DNA from: Paraburkholderia phytofirmans OLGA172
GTDB lineage: Bacteria > Pseudomonadota > Gammaproteobacteria > Burkholderiales > Burkholderiaceae
Length of the DNA stretch: 64,000 bases
Assembly: GCF_001634365.1 (NCBI RefSeq)
Contig: NZ_CP014578.1
Coordinates: 930,001 to 994,000, forward strand
Direction of reading: 5' to 3'
Positions 27,816 through 37,442 of this stretch are shown here, one piece after another (the stretch's first letter is position 1; the number at the start of each line of letters is the position of its first letter). The position numbers were made by a program, and so were the translations under genes. The notes under the pieces are model-generated. The model was not told the origin of the DNA. It searched no databases and saw only the letters and a list, made by a program, of their open reading frames with translations.

Positions 27816-28228
27816 GATGGGTTTCCTCAGGGAAGCCAGGGTCTGTTGAGTGATGAACTGCTACTGCGGAACTGCACTATGAGTTGCAACCTGAACTGCA
27901 CGAAACCAGTACGAAACCAGTACGAAACGGTATGCGGCAATGCGCCGGAGAGGGTGGCCGCGCGTGCATTTGCACAAAGCGCACGAGGCGCATGACATCC
28001 ACGATAGACACGCGAGACACGTTGCGCCGCATTGCATCATCCCGCATGCCGCGCCCCGGTGCGCGAACGACCGTGCTTCACCAGGCTGGGATGCGGCAGG
28101 TGCGCGCTGCGCGAGGCCCGTCTCCTCCATCGATACCGCGCCGGCACGGCGCTCCGCTGTGCCTTGAGACACGGGGTCGCGTGCTAACATTGATTGTTAT
28201 TACATCCCGTCATTCGATCAGCAAGCTA
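27816..28228. other. Divergent ppc-hemC intergenic region with short repeats
   Basis: About 410 bp containing the promoters of ppc and hemC. The 11-bp unit ACGAAACCAGT is tandemly repeated at 27900-27910 and 27911-27921, with a partial third copy. Three GAACTGC words lie at about 27855-27900. A weak promoter for hemC may be TTGAGA (28164-28169) with the extended -10 TGCTAACAT (28182-28190), but its 15-bp spacing is short. The in-frame extension of hemC back to 27884 is not family sequence. Confidence 0.5.
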
Positions 28229-29245
28229 ATGAACCCCGAGACGTTTTTTGCGCCACCCCACACGCTTGTGATTGCGTCGCGAGAAAGCCGCCTTGCCATG
28301 TGGCAGGCGGAGCATGTGCGATGTGCGCTGCACAAATTATATCCATCTTGCGACGTAAAAATCCTCGGAATGACGACACGTGGCGATCAGATTCTCGACC
28401 GCACTTTGTCGAAGGTTGGTGGTAAGGGCCTGTTCGTCAAGGAACTGGAAGCGGCGCTGGCCGACGGCCGCGCCGATCTGGCCGTGCACTCGCTCAAAGA
28501 CGTGCCGATGGAATTGCCCGCAGGCTTTGCGCTGTCCACCATCATGGAACGCGAAGATCCGCGCGACGCGCTGGTGTCCAACGACTACGACTCGCTTGCC
28601 GCGCTGCCCGCCGGCGCCGTGGTCGGCACCTCCAGCCTGCGCCGCGAGGCCATGCTGCGCATGCGTTACCCGCACCTCGTGGTACGGCCGTTGCGCGGCA
28701 ATCTGGACACGCGTCTGTCGAAACTCGATCGCGGCGACTATGCGGCGATCATTCTGGCGGCTGCCGGTTTGAAGCGTTTGGGGCTCGGCGAGCGCATCCG
28801 CGCGCTGCTCGATCCTGAAGACAGCTTGCCCGCAGCCGGTCAGGGCGCGCTCGGCATCGAGATTCGCGCCGATCGCGCGGACCTCGCGGCATGGCTTGCG
28901 CCGCTGCATCACGAGCATACGGCAGCGGCCGTCGAAGCGGAGCGGATGGTCTCGCGCGCCCTCGGCGGCAGTTGCGAAGTGCCGCTCGCGGCGTATGCGA
29001 CCTGGCACGACGGCGCGCTGCATCTGCGCGGCATCGTCGCTACGCCCGACGGCCAGCGTGTCTTGAGCGCGCAGGCGTCGGCGCCGGCGCCCACTGTCGA
29101 ACGTGCTGTTGCTCTCGGCCAGGAAGTGGCGAACGCGCTCGAACAGCAGGGTGCGATGGAAATCGTCCGTGCGTTAAGCACGGCCAGCGGTCCCGCGGCA
29201 GCGTCAGCAGACGGCGTGTCGGACAGCGCGGCGACCGGCGAGTGA
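28229..29245 (+). CDS. hemC: Porphobilinogen deaminase (hydroxymethylbilane synthase)
   Basis: 338 aa. It polymerises four porphobilinogens to hydroxymethylbilane in haem biosynthesis. It shows [16 protein letters not shown] at the start, [37 protein letters not shown], and the dipyrromethane-cofactor Cys within [20 protein letters not shown]. The ATG at 28229 ([20 protein letters not shown]) matches the family. The stop TGA overlaps the hemDX ATG by one base (TGATG), indicating translational coupling. Confidence 0.97.
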   Translation: MNPETFFAPPHTLVIASRESRLAMWQAEHVRCALHKLYPSCDVKILGMTTRGDQILDRTLSKVGGKGLFVKELEAALADGRADLAVHSLKDVPMELPAGFALSTIMEREDPRDALVSNDYDSLAALPAGAVVGTSSLRREAMLRMRYPHLVVRPLRGNLDTRLSKLDRGDYAAIILAAAGLKRLGLGERIRALLDPEDSLPAAGQGALGIEIRADRADLAAWLAPLHHEHTAAAVEAERMVSRALGGSCEVPLAAYATWHDGALHLRGIVATPDGQRVLSAQASAPAPTVERAVALGQEVANALEQQGAMEIVRALSTASGPAAASADGVSDSAATGE

Positions 29246-31263
29246 TGGCGGCCGCTATCCCGGGCAGCGCATCCTCATCCGTCGGCACGGCGGCGTTCAC
29301 GGTCGTCATTACGCGACCGGCCGGTCAGTCGGATGAATTGACCGTGCAACTCGCGGCGGCGGGCATTGCCTTGCTCGACTTTCCGCTGATCGACATCGCG
29401 CCTGTCACTGACGAAGCACCGTTGCGCGCCGCGCTGGCTTCCCTGGAGCGTTATGCACTGGTGGTGTTCGTTTCGCCGAATGCGGTCGATCACGCGTTTG
29501 CGAGGAGCGATGCGATCTGGCCACATGCGCTGCCGATCGGCGTAGTCGGGCCGGGCAGTGTGCAGGCGCTGGCGCGCCACGGTGTCGCGGCGCCGGCGTA
29601 CAACGTCATCAGCCCGCCGTCCGTGCCCGACGACGATACGGCGCGCTTCGATTCCGAAGGCCTGTTCGCGGCGCTCGATACCGCATTCGGCGCGGCGAGC
29701 CTCGAAGGCAAGCGCGTACTGATCGTGCGCGGCGATGGCGGCCGCGAATGGCTCGCCGACCGCTTGCGCGAGGCGGGCGCCGAAGTCGAAACGGTGGCTG
29801 CCTATCGCCGCCTCGTGCCGGAACCGTCGATCGGCGGCTGGGCACGCGTGCATGCGCTGCTTGCTGGCGAGCCCCACGCCTGGTTGCTTACCAGTTCCGA
29901 AGGTGTGCGCAATCTGCATGAACTCGCGCAAGAGCATCTGACCGCCGGCGAAATCGCGCAACTGAAACGCGCCAACCTGGTCACGCCGCACCCTCGTATT
30001 GCGCAGACCGCGCGGGCATTGGGTTTTGATAGCATTACGGTGTCCGGCGCGGGCGATGACCGCATTGCCCGCGCCTTGCTTGCCGCCGTCCCGACCGTTG
30101 TTCAACCGGTACCGTCCAACCCGGCTCATTCACCGGCTAAATCACGCATGACTGAAACGAACGCATCAACGAACGCTTCACCCCAGCCGGCCGCAACCAC
30201 CGCGTTGCCGCCGAATCCACCCTTCACGCCCTATGAAGCGCAAAAGCGCCGCAGCGCGAGCGGACCGCTGCTGTGGTTTGTCGTCGTGATCATCGCTTGT
30301 GCGGCGGCCGTGGGCGGCTATGCGCTCAATCGCAAGGTGGAGCGCACCGAGCAGCAGCTCGCGCAACGCCAGCAAGCCAACGACGCGCAGACCAACGACC
30401 TGCGCGCCAAGACCGATCAGGCGCTGGCCACGGTGCATCGATCGGACGCGCAGGTCGCGCAACTCGAGGGCAAGCTCGCTGACGCGCAAACCGCGCAGCA
30501 GGCGCTGCAGCAGCAATACACCGATCTCGCCCGCAATCGCGACGACTGGACGATGGCTGAAGTTGGTCAGATGCTGTCGGCAGCGAGCCAGCAATTGCAG
30601 CTCACCGGCAATACGCAGCTCGCGCTGTTCGCGCTGCAAAGTGCGGACACGCGTCTCGCCGCGTCGGATAGCCCGCAGGCTGTCACTGTCCGCAAGGCGA
30701 TCGCGCAGGATATCGACAAGCTGAAGGCCGCGCCTTCCACGGATCTGACGGGTCTGGCGATCAAGCTCGACAACGCGATCGACCAGGTCGACAACCTGCC
30801 GCTCTCCGGCGAAGCACCGATTGCCCACGCCACGCCGAAGGCCGCCACCTGGGCCGACACGGCGAAGGTGGCCGCGGCCACCGGCGAGCCGCGCTGGAAA
30901 GTCTGGTGGCGTGAAGTCACGACCGGCATTGGCCAGCAGTTGACGAGCCTCGTGCAGGTGCGCCGCATCGACAACGCCGACGCCATGCTCGTCACGCCCG
31001 ATCAAGGCTACTTCGTGCGCGAGAATCTGAAGCTGCGTTTGCTGTCGGCGCGGCTTGCGCTGCTCTCGCGCAATCAGACCACGCTGAAGTCCGACCTGCA
31101 GGCGGCGCAGGCTGCGCTCACGCGCTACTTCGACAACACGTCGAAGAAAACGCAGATCGCGATCGATCTGCTCAAGCAGGTGGATGCGGGCTCGGCCGCC
31201 GTTGAACTGCCGAATCTGAACGCCAGTCTGCAGGCCGTCAATCAATACCGGAACCGAGGTTAA
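29245..31263 (+). CDS. hemDX: Fused uroporphyrinogen-III synthase / HemX-like membrane protein
   Basis: 672 aa. Residues about 10-285 are uroporphyrinogen-III synthase (VVITRPAGQSDELT, VVFVSPNAVDHAF, RVLIVRGDGGREWLADRLREAGAEVE, WLLTSSEGVRNL), which cyclises hydroxymethylbilane. After a Ser/Pro/Thr linker (about 290-340), a single membrane helix (342-362) and a coiled-coil, Gln-rich periplasmic region make up HemX. In many proteobacteria hemD and hemX are separate; a fusion is known in Burkholderia. An ATG at 30148 in the linker could initiate a separate HemX, but no clear ribosome binding site precedes it. HemX was named as a uroporphyrinogen methyltransferase, but that activity is not supported by a SAM motif here. 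Confidence 0.92.
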   Translation: MAAAIPGSASSSVGTAAFTVVITRPAGQSDELTVQLAAAGIALLDFPLIDIAPVTDEAPLRAALASLERYALVVFVSPNAVDHAFARSDAIWPHALPIGVVGPGSVQALARHGVAAPAYNVISPPSVPDDDTARFDSEGLFAALDTAFGAASLEGKRVLIVRGDGGREWLADRLREAGAEVETVAAYRRLVPEPSIGGWARVHALLAGEPHAWLLTSSEGVRNLHELAQEHLTAGEIAQLKRANLVTPHPRIAQTARALGFDSITVSGAGDDRIARALLAAVPTVVQPVPSNPAHSPAKSRMTETNASTNASPQPAATTALPPNPPFTPYEAQKRRSASGPLLWFVVVIIACAAAVGGYALNRKVERTEQQLAQRQQANDAQTNDLRAKTDQALATVHRSDAQVAQLEGKLADAQTAQQALQQQYTDLARNRDDWTMAEVGQMLSAASQQLQLTGNTQLALFALQSADTRLAASDSPQAVTVRKAIAQDIDKLKAAPSTDLTGLAIKLDNAIDQVDNLPLSGEAPIAHATPKAATWADTAKVAAATGEPRWKVWWREVTTGIGQQLTSLVQVRRIDNADAMLVTPDQGYFVRENLKLRLLSARLALLSRNQTTLKSDLQAAQAALTRYFDNTSKKTQIAIDLLKQVDAGSAAVELPNLNASLQAVNQYRNRG

Positions 31264-31265
31264 TC

Positions 31266-32456
31266 ATGGCAATCCGGGGACTTCTATGGCTTGCGTTTCT
31301 GTTCGCCATCGCGGTGGTGCTGGCGGTGGTCGGACGCTTCGACATGGGGCAGGTGCTGCTGATCTATCCGCCGTACCGCGTCGACATCTCGCTGAATCTG
31401 TTCGTGGTCGGGCTGGTGGTGCTGTTCATCCTGCTGTACGCGCTGCTGCGCATCGTGCGCAACATCTGGCGCATGCCGCAGCGCGTGGCGGCCTATCGTG
31501 CGCGCTCGCGTGTCGCGAAGGCGCACGCCGCATTGCGTGACGCGATCGGCAATCTGTACGCTGGGCGTTTCTCGCGCGCTGAAAAAGCCGCAAAAGACTC
31601 GCTGACGAATGGCGACAACAAGGGCGCGGCCGGTTTGATCGCGGCCACCGCGGCGCACCGCATGCGTGAATATGCGCGGCGCGACGAATGGCTCGCCCAG
31701 ATCGACGAGGCCGACTGGCAGGACGCACGCCTGATGGCCACCGCCGACATGCGTGCCGATGGCCGCGACGCGGACGGCGCGCTGACCGCGCTCACCGAAA
31801 TGCAATCGCAGGGCGCACGGCGCATTCACGCGCAGCAGATCATGTTGCGCGCGCAACAGCAATTGAAGAACTGGGGTGAAGTGCTCAAGCTCGTCAAGAC
31901 GCTGGAAAAGCGCGAAGCGATCCATCCGGCGGTGGCGGTGCGTTTGCGTCAGCTCGCGGCGGAAAACCTGCTGCGCGACCGGCGTCATAACGCCGATGCG
32001 CTGCTGGACTTGTGGAATTCGCTGTCGGCCACCGAGCGTCATTCGCCGCGTCTCGCCGACCTCGCCGCTGAACTGCTGGTGTCGCTGAATCGTCCGCAGG
32101 AAGCACGCAGGATCGTTGAAGAAGCTTTGGCGCAGAACTGGGACGCGCGTCTGCTACGCCGTTATCCGGACACGACCGGGGGCGACGCGTTGCCGCTGAT
32201 TCAGAAGGCCGAGGGGTGGCAGAAGGATCGCCCGGAAGACGCGGACTTGATGTTCGCCTTGGGCCGCTTGTGCTTGCATCAGCAGCTGTGGGGCAAGGCG
32301 CAATCGTTCCTCGAGCGCGCGCTGAAACTGGCCGACAACGAGACGCTGAAGATTCGTTCGCATCGTGCGCTGGCGCGTTTGCATGAACAGCTCGGCGATT
32401 CCGATAAGGCGAGCCAGCACTATCGTGAGAGTTCGTTGGCGATGAATATCGTTTGA
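31266..32456 (+). CDS. hemY: HemY-type membrane protein with TPR-like repeats
   Basis: 396 aa. Two N-terminal membrane helices (LLWLAFLFAIAVVLAVVG and LFVVGLVVLFILLYALLRI) enclose a short periplasmic loop and are followed by a cytoplasmic helical-repeat region (about 75-390) typical of proteobacterial HemY. This is the HemY encoded with hemC/D/X in proteobacteria, whose biochemical role in porphyrin metabolism is still unclear, and not the Bacillus protoporphyrinogen oxidase. It starts 2 bp after the hemDX stop, so it is the last gene of hemC-hemDX-hemY, ending in a strong terminator. Confidence 0.94.
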   Translation: MAIRGLLWLAFLFAIAVVLAVVGRFDMGQVLLIYPPYRVDISLNLFVVGLVVLFILLYALLRIVRNIWRMPQRVAAYRARSRVAKAHAALRDAIGNLYAGRFSRAEKAAKDSLTNGDNKGAAGLIAATAAHRMREYARRDEWLAQIDEADWQDARLMATADMRADGRDADGALTALTEMQSQGARRIHAQQIMLRAQQQLKNWGEVLKLVKTLEKREAIHPAVAVRLRQLAAENLLRDRRHNADALLDLWNSLSATERHSPRLADLAAELLVSLNRPQEARRIVEEALAQNWDARLLRRYPDTTGGDALPLIQKAEGWQKDRPEDADLMFALGRLCLHQQLWGKAQSFLERALKLADNETLKIRSHRALARLHEQLGDSDKASQHYRESSLAMNIV

Positions 32457-32506
32457 TGGCTGGATTGGCGCGGCGTTTGATTGATCGCGCGCTGCAGTAG
32501 AGGGAG

Positions 32507-32542
32507 AAAGGCCCCCGGCGTTGTAAGACGCCGGGGGCCTTT
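32507..32542. terminator. Strong bidirectional terminator between hemY and the MFS gene
   Basis: A perfect 15-bp stem AAAGGCCCCCGGCGT (32507-32521) / ACGCCGGGGGCCTTT (32528-32542) has a 6-nt loop. A/T ends on both sides allow termination of hemY (plus) and of the convergent MFS operon (minus). Confidence 0.88.
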
Positions 32543-32654
32543 CCGTTGGAGGTGCGATGTCTCGGCGCGATGCGCGCTACGAGTCACTGAAACGTGAACC
32601 GTGACGTACGGCGTTTGGCGGCGCTTCCTGCCTTACGTCACGAATCCAGCATCG

Positions 32655-33974
32655 TCATTTGTCGACCATCTTCGCCGGCACGCTGATCGCTAGCAGACCG
32701 CCAAGAACCATAAACGCTGCGAGCATATACATGCCGGAGTCGTTCGCGGCAGTCGCCTGCTTCAACCAGCCGACTGCGTACGGGCTGAGAAAACCCGCGA
32801 GATTGCCGATCGAATTGATCATCGCGATGCCGGCTGCGGCGCCTGTGCCGGCGAGGATCGCCGTCGGCAAACTCCAGAACAGCGGCAGTGTGGTCAGGAT
32901 GCCCATGGTCGCGAGCGTGAGCGAGGCCATCGCCAGCACGGTATTGTGCGTCCATACCACGGAGAACACGAGGCCGATCGCCCCCGCGAAGGCCGGCAAC
33001 GCGATATGCCAGCGCCGCTCGCGGTTGCGGTCCGCGCTGCGCGACACGAACACCATCGCGACTACCGCGGCCGCAAACGGAATCGCCGACAGCAGACCGA
33101 TCATGAACGCGTCCGTCACGCCGGTCGCCTTGATGATGGTCGGCAGCCAGAAGCTCACCCCATAGAGGCCCATCACGAACGAGAAGTACGTGAGGCTCAG
33201 CATCAGCACGCGGCCGCTCGTGAGCACCTGACGAATCGGCATGTCGTGTTTGGTGGCTTCTTCGGCCGCCACCTGACGTTCGAGCAATTCCTTCTCTTCA
33301 CTGGTGAGCCAGCTGGCCTTCGAAATGCGGTCGTCCAGCTTCAGAAACACCATGATCCCGACGATCACCGAAGGAATCCCTTCGAGCAGAAACAGCCACT
33401 GCCAGCCATGCCAGCCGTTCATGCCGTTGAAGCTCTTCAGGATATAGCCCGAGACCGGGCCGCCGATCACACCGGACAACGCGATTGCCGTCATGAACCA
33501 GGTGGTCATGCGGCCACGCCGGTGCGACGGATACCAGTATGTGAGATACAGGATGATGCCGGGGAAGAAGCCCGCTTCGGCGAGCCCGAGCAGGAAGCGC
33601 ATCACGTAGAACATGGTCGGCGTGGTGACGAACATGGTCAGCATCGAGATCACGCCCCATGACACCATGATCCGTGCGATCCACACGCGTGCGCCTACTT
33701 TGTGCAGGATCACGTTGCTCGGAATTTCGAAGATGAAATAACCGAGGAAGAAAATCCCCGCGCCGAAGCCGTAGACCGCGTCGCTTAGGCCGAGATCGGT
33801 GGTCATTTGCAGCTTGGCGAAGCCGACGTTGACGCGGTCGAGATACGCCACCACGTAGCAGAGCATCAGGAATGGCGCGAGCCGCCAGGTTACCTTGCGG
33901 TAGGTCGCTTCTTCGAAACTGGAGGGGGGCGCACCCGCGCCGGGATGGTGGAGCGGATTTGCGGGACTAGCCAT
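32655..33974 (-). CDS. MFS transporter of the anion:cation symporter (ACS) type
   Basis: 439 aa inner-membrane protein with 12 predicted helices. ACS-type motifs include YLDRVNVGFAKLQMTTDLGLSDAVYGFGAGIFFLGYFIFEIPSNVILHKVGAR in the first two helices and RFLLGLAEAGFFPGIILYLTYWYP around helix 4. A central loop bears KASWLTSEEKELLERQV. Close families move organic acids such as tartrate, phthalate, hexuronates or galactonate with protons. It is the third gene of a minus-strand group ALDH-SDR-MFS, suggesting uptake and oxidation of one substrate. Confidence 0.9.
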   Translation of the reverse strand: MASPANPLHHPGAGAPPSSFEEATYRKVTWRLAPFLMLCYVVAYLDRVNVGFAKLQMTTDLGLSDAVYGFGAGIFFLGYFIFEIPSNVILHKVGARVWIARIMVSWGVISMLTMFVTTPTMFYVMRFLLGLAEAGFFPGIILYLTYWYPSHRRGRMTTWFMTAIALSGVIGGPVSGYILKSFNGMNGWHGWQWLFLLEGIPSVIVGIMVFLKLDDRISKASWLTSEEKELLERQVAAEEATKHDMPIRQVLTSGRVLMLSLTYFSFVMGLYGVSFWLPTIIKATGVTDAFMIGLLSAIPFAAAVVAMVFVSRSADRNRERRWHIALPAFAGAIGLVFSVVWTHNTVLAMASLTLATMGILTTLPLFWSLPTAILAGTGAAAGIAMINSIGNLAGFLSPYAVGWLKQATAANDSGMYMLAAFMVLGGLLAISVPAKMVDK

Positions 33975-34058
33975 GGTGTCTCCTCTTTTCTTGTTGAAAT
34001 GAAGTGCCGCCGTCGAGCGCGATTCTAGCGGTGCTGAATGGTTTGGTTTGCATGGCGT

Positions 34059-34817
34059 TTACACGCAGCGCCCGCCGTCCACTTCGAGACACACACCGGT
34101 GATGAACTCGGCCTCGTCCGAGGCGAGATACAGCGCCGCGTTGGCGATATCCTGCGGCGTCGAAAACCGGCCGAGCGGGATGCCGGCGAGAAAGCGCTTG
34201 CGGTTCTCCGGCGTATCTTCGACACCCATGAATTCCGACAGCAGCGCCGTCTCGCCCATCACCGGGTTCACACAGTTCACCCGAATGCGGTCCGGACCCA
34301 GCTCGACGGCGAGCGACTTGCTGGCGATGATCACCGCGCCCTTGCTGCCGTTGTACCAGACGAGCCCCGGCCGCGGCCGCACACCGGCCGTCGACGCGAT
34401 ATTGATGAAAGCGCCGCCGCCTTGCTGGCGGAAATACGGCACGAATTCCTGCACGCTCCAGTAGATGCTTTTGACATTCACCGCATAGACACGGTCGAAC
34501 TCGGCTTCCGTCACGTCGAGTACCGGCTTGTTGCGATGGGTCGTGCCGGCATTGTTGACGACGATCTGCACGCTGCCGAAGTCTTCGAGCGCGGCCTCGC
34601 GCAGGGCCTGCCAATCCTCGCGTTGGGTGACGTTGCCGGCTACGGCGATCGCCTTGCCGCCGGCGAGCGCGATTTCGCTCGCCACACGTTCGGCCGCCGC
34701 GCCGTTCAGATCGTTGATCACCACATTCGCTCCTTCGCGCGCGTAGGTCTTCGCGATGCCTTCGCCGAAACCCGAGCCGCCACCTGTGACGATGGCCGTT
34801 TTACCTGTCAACCGCAT
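34059..34817 (-). CDS. Short-chain dehydrogenase/reductase
   Basis: 252 aa classical SDR. It has a Rossmann dinucleotide motif TGGGSGFGEGIA (about 12-23), the stabilising NNAG (about 90), the catalytic Ser region NIASTAGV and a Y-x3-K active site (YNGSK), followed by the PxxxxT-like loop ending VDGGRCV. Asp in VINDLNG after strand 2 suggests NAD+ preference. It oxidises an alcohol or hydroxy group. With the adjacent ALDH it could convert an alcohol to a carboxylate, the likely job of the operon (inference). Confidence 0.9.
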   Translation of the reverse strand: MRLTGKTAIVTGGGSGFGEGIAKTYAREGANVVINDLNGAAAERVASEIALAGGKAIAVAGNVTQREDWQALREAALEDFGSVQIVVNNAGTTHRNKPVLDVTEAEFDRVYAVNVKSIYWSVQEFVPYFRQQGGGAFINIASTAGVRPRPGLVWYNGSKGAVIIASKSLAVELGPDRIRVNCVNPVMGETALLSEFMGVEDTPENRKRFLAGIPLGRFSTPQDIANAALYLASDEAEFITGVCLEVDGGRCV

Positions 34818-34895
34818 GATGTCTCCGTTGCTTGTTATGGATGGTGATGTCTTGACTGACTTCGCTTCGAACTCAGGTGCACTAATTCAGCGTGT

Positions 34896-36335
34896 CTAAC
34901 CGTGACGAATGGCGATGGTCTTCAGCACCGTGAAGCCATACAGCGCTTCGAAGCCCTTTTCACGTCCATGGCCTGAATGCTTCACGCCGCCGAACGGCAA
35001 TTCGACGCCGCCACCCGCGCCGTAGTTGTTGATGAATACCTGACCGGAGCGCAGGCGCCGCGCGAGGCGCATCTGCCGGGCGCCGTCGCGCGTCCAGATG
35101 CCCGCGACGAGGCCGTACTGCGTGCCGTTGGCGAGCGAAAGCGCTTCGTCTTCGTCGGTGAACGACATAGCGGCGAGGACCGGGCCGAACACTTCGTCGC
35201 GCGCGAGGCGATGGCTTGCGGGCACGTCGCGCAGCAGCGTGGGCGCTTGATAGAAGCCGCTTTCCGGCGCTTCGGGAATCACCTCGCCGTGTGCTGCCAT
35301 CGGAATGCCGTCGTGTTGCGCGTCGGAGAGGAAGTCCCACACGCGCTGTTGCTGCTTCGCGTTGATCAGTGGACCACAGTCGAGATCGGCATGCGACGGT
35401 CCGACCCGCAGCGCGTGGAACGCGCTGCTCAGCCGCTCGAGCAGCGGCTCGTAAATTGCCCGGTCGATCAGCACACGGCTGCCCGCCGAGCAGGTTTGCC
35501 CGGCGTTCTGCACGATCGCCGACACCAGCACGGGCAAGGCCGCGTCAAGATCCGCGTCGGCGAAAACGATTTGCGGCGATTTGCCGCCGAGTTCGAGCGT
35601 GACCGGCACGTGGTTCTCGGCGGCCATTTGCGTCACGAGCTTGCCGGTTTCGGGCGAGCCGGTGAAGGAAATGTGATCGATGCCGGGATGACGCGCGAGT
35701 GCCGCGCCCGCTTCATGTCCAAAACCCGTGACGAGATTCAGCGCGCCCGCCGGCAAACCCGCCTCCGCCGCCAGTTCGGCAACGCGCAACACCGACAGGC
35801 ACGCGTCTTCCGCCGGCTTGACGACGCACGCATTGCCGGTGGCGAGCGCCGCGCCGACGCTGCGGCCGAAAATCTGCATCGGGTAGTTCCACGGCACGAT
35901 ATGGCCGGTCACGCCGTGCGGCTCGCGGATCGTCAGCACCGTGTAGCCAGCCTGATAGGGGAGCGTTTCGCCGTGCAGCTTGTCCGCCGCGCCGGCATAA
36001 AACTCGAAATAGCGGGCGAGGGCGGCCGAATCGGCACGCGCCTGCTTGAGCGGCTTGCCGGTATCGCGGGCCTCCAGTTGGGCGAGTTCTTCCTGACGTG
36101 CGGCCACCAGCATAGAGAGCCGGTACAGCACGCGGCCGCGTTCGGCGGCGCTTGCCTCGCCCCACGCGCCTTCAAAGGCGCGCCGGGCGGCGTGGACCGC
36201 GGCGTCGATATCCGCTGCGGTGCCGCGGGCCAGTTGAGTGAACGGCTGGCCGTCCGAGGGGTCGAGCACGGCGATGGTCTCGCCGCCCGATGCGGCAACC
36301 CATTCACCGTTGATGAAGTGTCGGGCTTCTTCCAT
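34896..36335 (-). CDS. NAD(P)-dependent aldehyde dehydrogenase
   Basis: 479 aa, normal for the ALDH superfamily. Conserved features are WNYPMQIFGRSVGAALATGN, FTGSPETGKLV, VTLELGGKSPQIVF (general-base Glu) and QNAGQTCSAGSRVLI (catalytic Cys), plus EVFGPVLAAMSF. It oxidises an aldehyde to an acid; the substrate is not readable. The ATG at 36335 has AAGGAG 7 nt upstream and fits the family (EEARHFINGEWV); the longer frame to 36437 is a repeat-rich leader. It heads the ALDH-SDR-MFS group. Confidence 0.92.
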   Translation of the reverse strand: MEEARHFINGEWVAASGGETIAVLDPSDGQPFTQLARGTAADIDAAVHAARRAFEGAWGEASAAERGRVLYRLSMLVAARQEELAQLEARDTGKPLKQARADSAALARYFEFYAGAADKLHGETLPYQAGYTVLTIREPHGVTGHIVPWNYPMQIFGRSVGAALATGNACVVKPAEDACLSVLRVAELAAEAGLPAGALNLVTGFGHEAGAALARHPGIDHISFTGSPETGKLVTQMAAENHVPVTLELGGKSPQIVFADADLDAALPVLVSAIVQNAGQTCSAGSRVLIDRAIYEPLLERLSSAFHALRVGPSHADLDCGPLINAKQQQRVWDFLSDAQHDGIPMAAHGEVIPEAPESGFYQAPTLLRDVPASHRLARDEVFGPVLAAMSFTDEDEALSLANGTQYGLVAGIWTRDGARQMRLARRLRSGQVFINNYGAGGGVELPFGGVKHSGHGREKGFEALYGFTVLKTIAIRHG

Positions 36336-36497
36336 GCAGGCTCCTTGAGATGTCACGCAGCAGAGGTCCACGCAGAGGTCCACGCCGAGATTCAAGCCGA
36401 GGTTCAGATACGCGGTGTTCACAAACGAGAGGCACAATCGAGCGACGCCAGACGATTATCGCGCCGATCCAACCAGAGGTGCCATCGGCCGATTGGC

Positions 36498-36503
36498 TAT
36501 AAT
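36498..36503 (+). promoter_or_regulatory. Candidate -10 box for ppa
   Basis: A perfect TATAAT lies 116 bp upstream of the ppa start, in the divergent region with the aldehyde dehydrogenase gene. No good -35 box is visible 17 bp upstream (AGAGGT), so an activator or an atypical -35 may be used. Confidence 0.4.
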
Positions 36504-36618
36504 GTCGCATTACGCATTGTCCGGCCGCAGCGCCTCGTCCTGGCGAGATTCACGATTCACGCCCCTCGAGTTCGCGCCGCACGCCGTGTTCCGAATTCCA
36601 TCTGATCAGAGAGCGCTC

Positions 36619-37146
36619 ATGAGCTTCAATCACGTCCCCGCAGGCAAAGACCTTCCGCAAGATTTCAACGTCATCATCGAAATCCCGGCGCAAAGCGATC
36701 CGGTGAAGTACGAGGCTGACAAGGAAACGGGCCTGCTCCACGTCGACCGTTTCATCGGCACGGGCATGCGCTATCCGGCGAATTACGGCTACATTCCGCA
36801 AACGCTGTCGGGCGACGGCGACCCGGTCGACGTGCTGGTGATCACGCCGTTCCCGCTGCTGGCTGGCTCGGTGGTCCGCGCCCGCGCCCTCGGCATGCTG
36901 CAAATGACTGACGAATCGGGCGTCGACGCCAAGCTGGTCGCCGTCGCGCACGACAAGGTCTGCCCGATGACCGCTGATCTCAAGTCGATCGACGACGTTC
37001 CGGCGTACCTGAAAGACCAGATCAAGCATTTCTTCGAGCAATACAAGGCGCTGGAGAAGGGCAAGTGGGTGAAGGTCGAAGGCTGGGCGGGCATTGAAGC
37101 CGCTCACAAGGAAATCAGCGAAGGCGTGGCGAACTACAAGAAGTAA
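36619..37146 (+). CDS. ppa: Inorganic pyrophosphatase, family I
   Basis: 175 aa, the usual length. It hydrolyses pyrophosphate in the cytoplasm and pulls biosynthetic reactions forward. Signature residues are [43 protein letters not shown] (the D-[SGDN]-D-[PE] pyrophosphatase motif) and [11 protein letters not shown]. The ATG at 36619 ([11 protein letters not shown]) matches the family; the extension to 36415 is not conserved. A terminator follows directly. Confidence 0.97.
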   Translation: MSFNHVPAGKDLPQDFNVIIEIPAQSDPVKYEADKETGLLHVDRFIGTGMRYPANYGYIPQTLSGDGDPVDVLVITPFPLLAGSVVRARALGMLQMTDESGVDAKLVAVAHDKVCPMTADLKSIDDVPAYLKDQIKHFFEQYKALEKGKWVKVEGWAGIEAAHKEISEGVANYKK

Positions 37147-37170
37147 GCTGCGTGACACCGGTGGTTGATA

Positions 37171-37208
37171 AAAAACCGCGCGAGCCTGCAAGGGCCGCGC
37201 GGTTTTTT
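37171..37208 (+). terminator. Rho-independent terminator after ppa
   Basis: The 11-bp stem AAAAACCGCGC (37171-37181) / GCGCGGTTTTT (37197-37207) has a 15-nt loop and ends in a T-run. It begins 25 bp after the ppa stop. Confidence 0.88.
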
Positions 37209-37442
37209 CATGGGCGGCTTTTCGGAGATTCCACGCTCTGTTCAATGCATAGCGCCGGCGACATGCCCGTCTAGCCCGCCATTCCAGCTCATAGACACAG
37301 CGCATCGACTGGATGAACCGAAGGCATTTTTATATCTCAGTGTTAACCCTTATCATTCGCCGGCCGTAGCGGGTTTCTGCCGTCGGCGTATTAATGCGCT
37401 GAGGCAGCGCCAACGTGCGTTTTTTGGGAGCCCACCGTCCGG

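Noticed and set aside
36336..36437. N-terminal extension of the aldehyde dehydrogenase
   Set aside because: The Leu/Gly/Asp/Val-rich segment comes from short DNA repeats, and a strong AAGGAG precedes the ATG at 36335.
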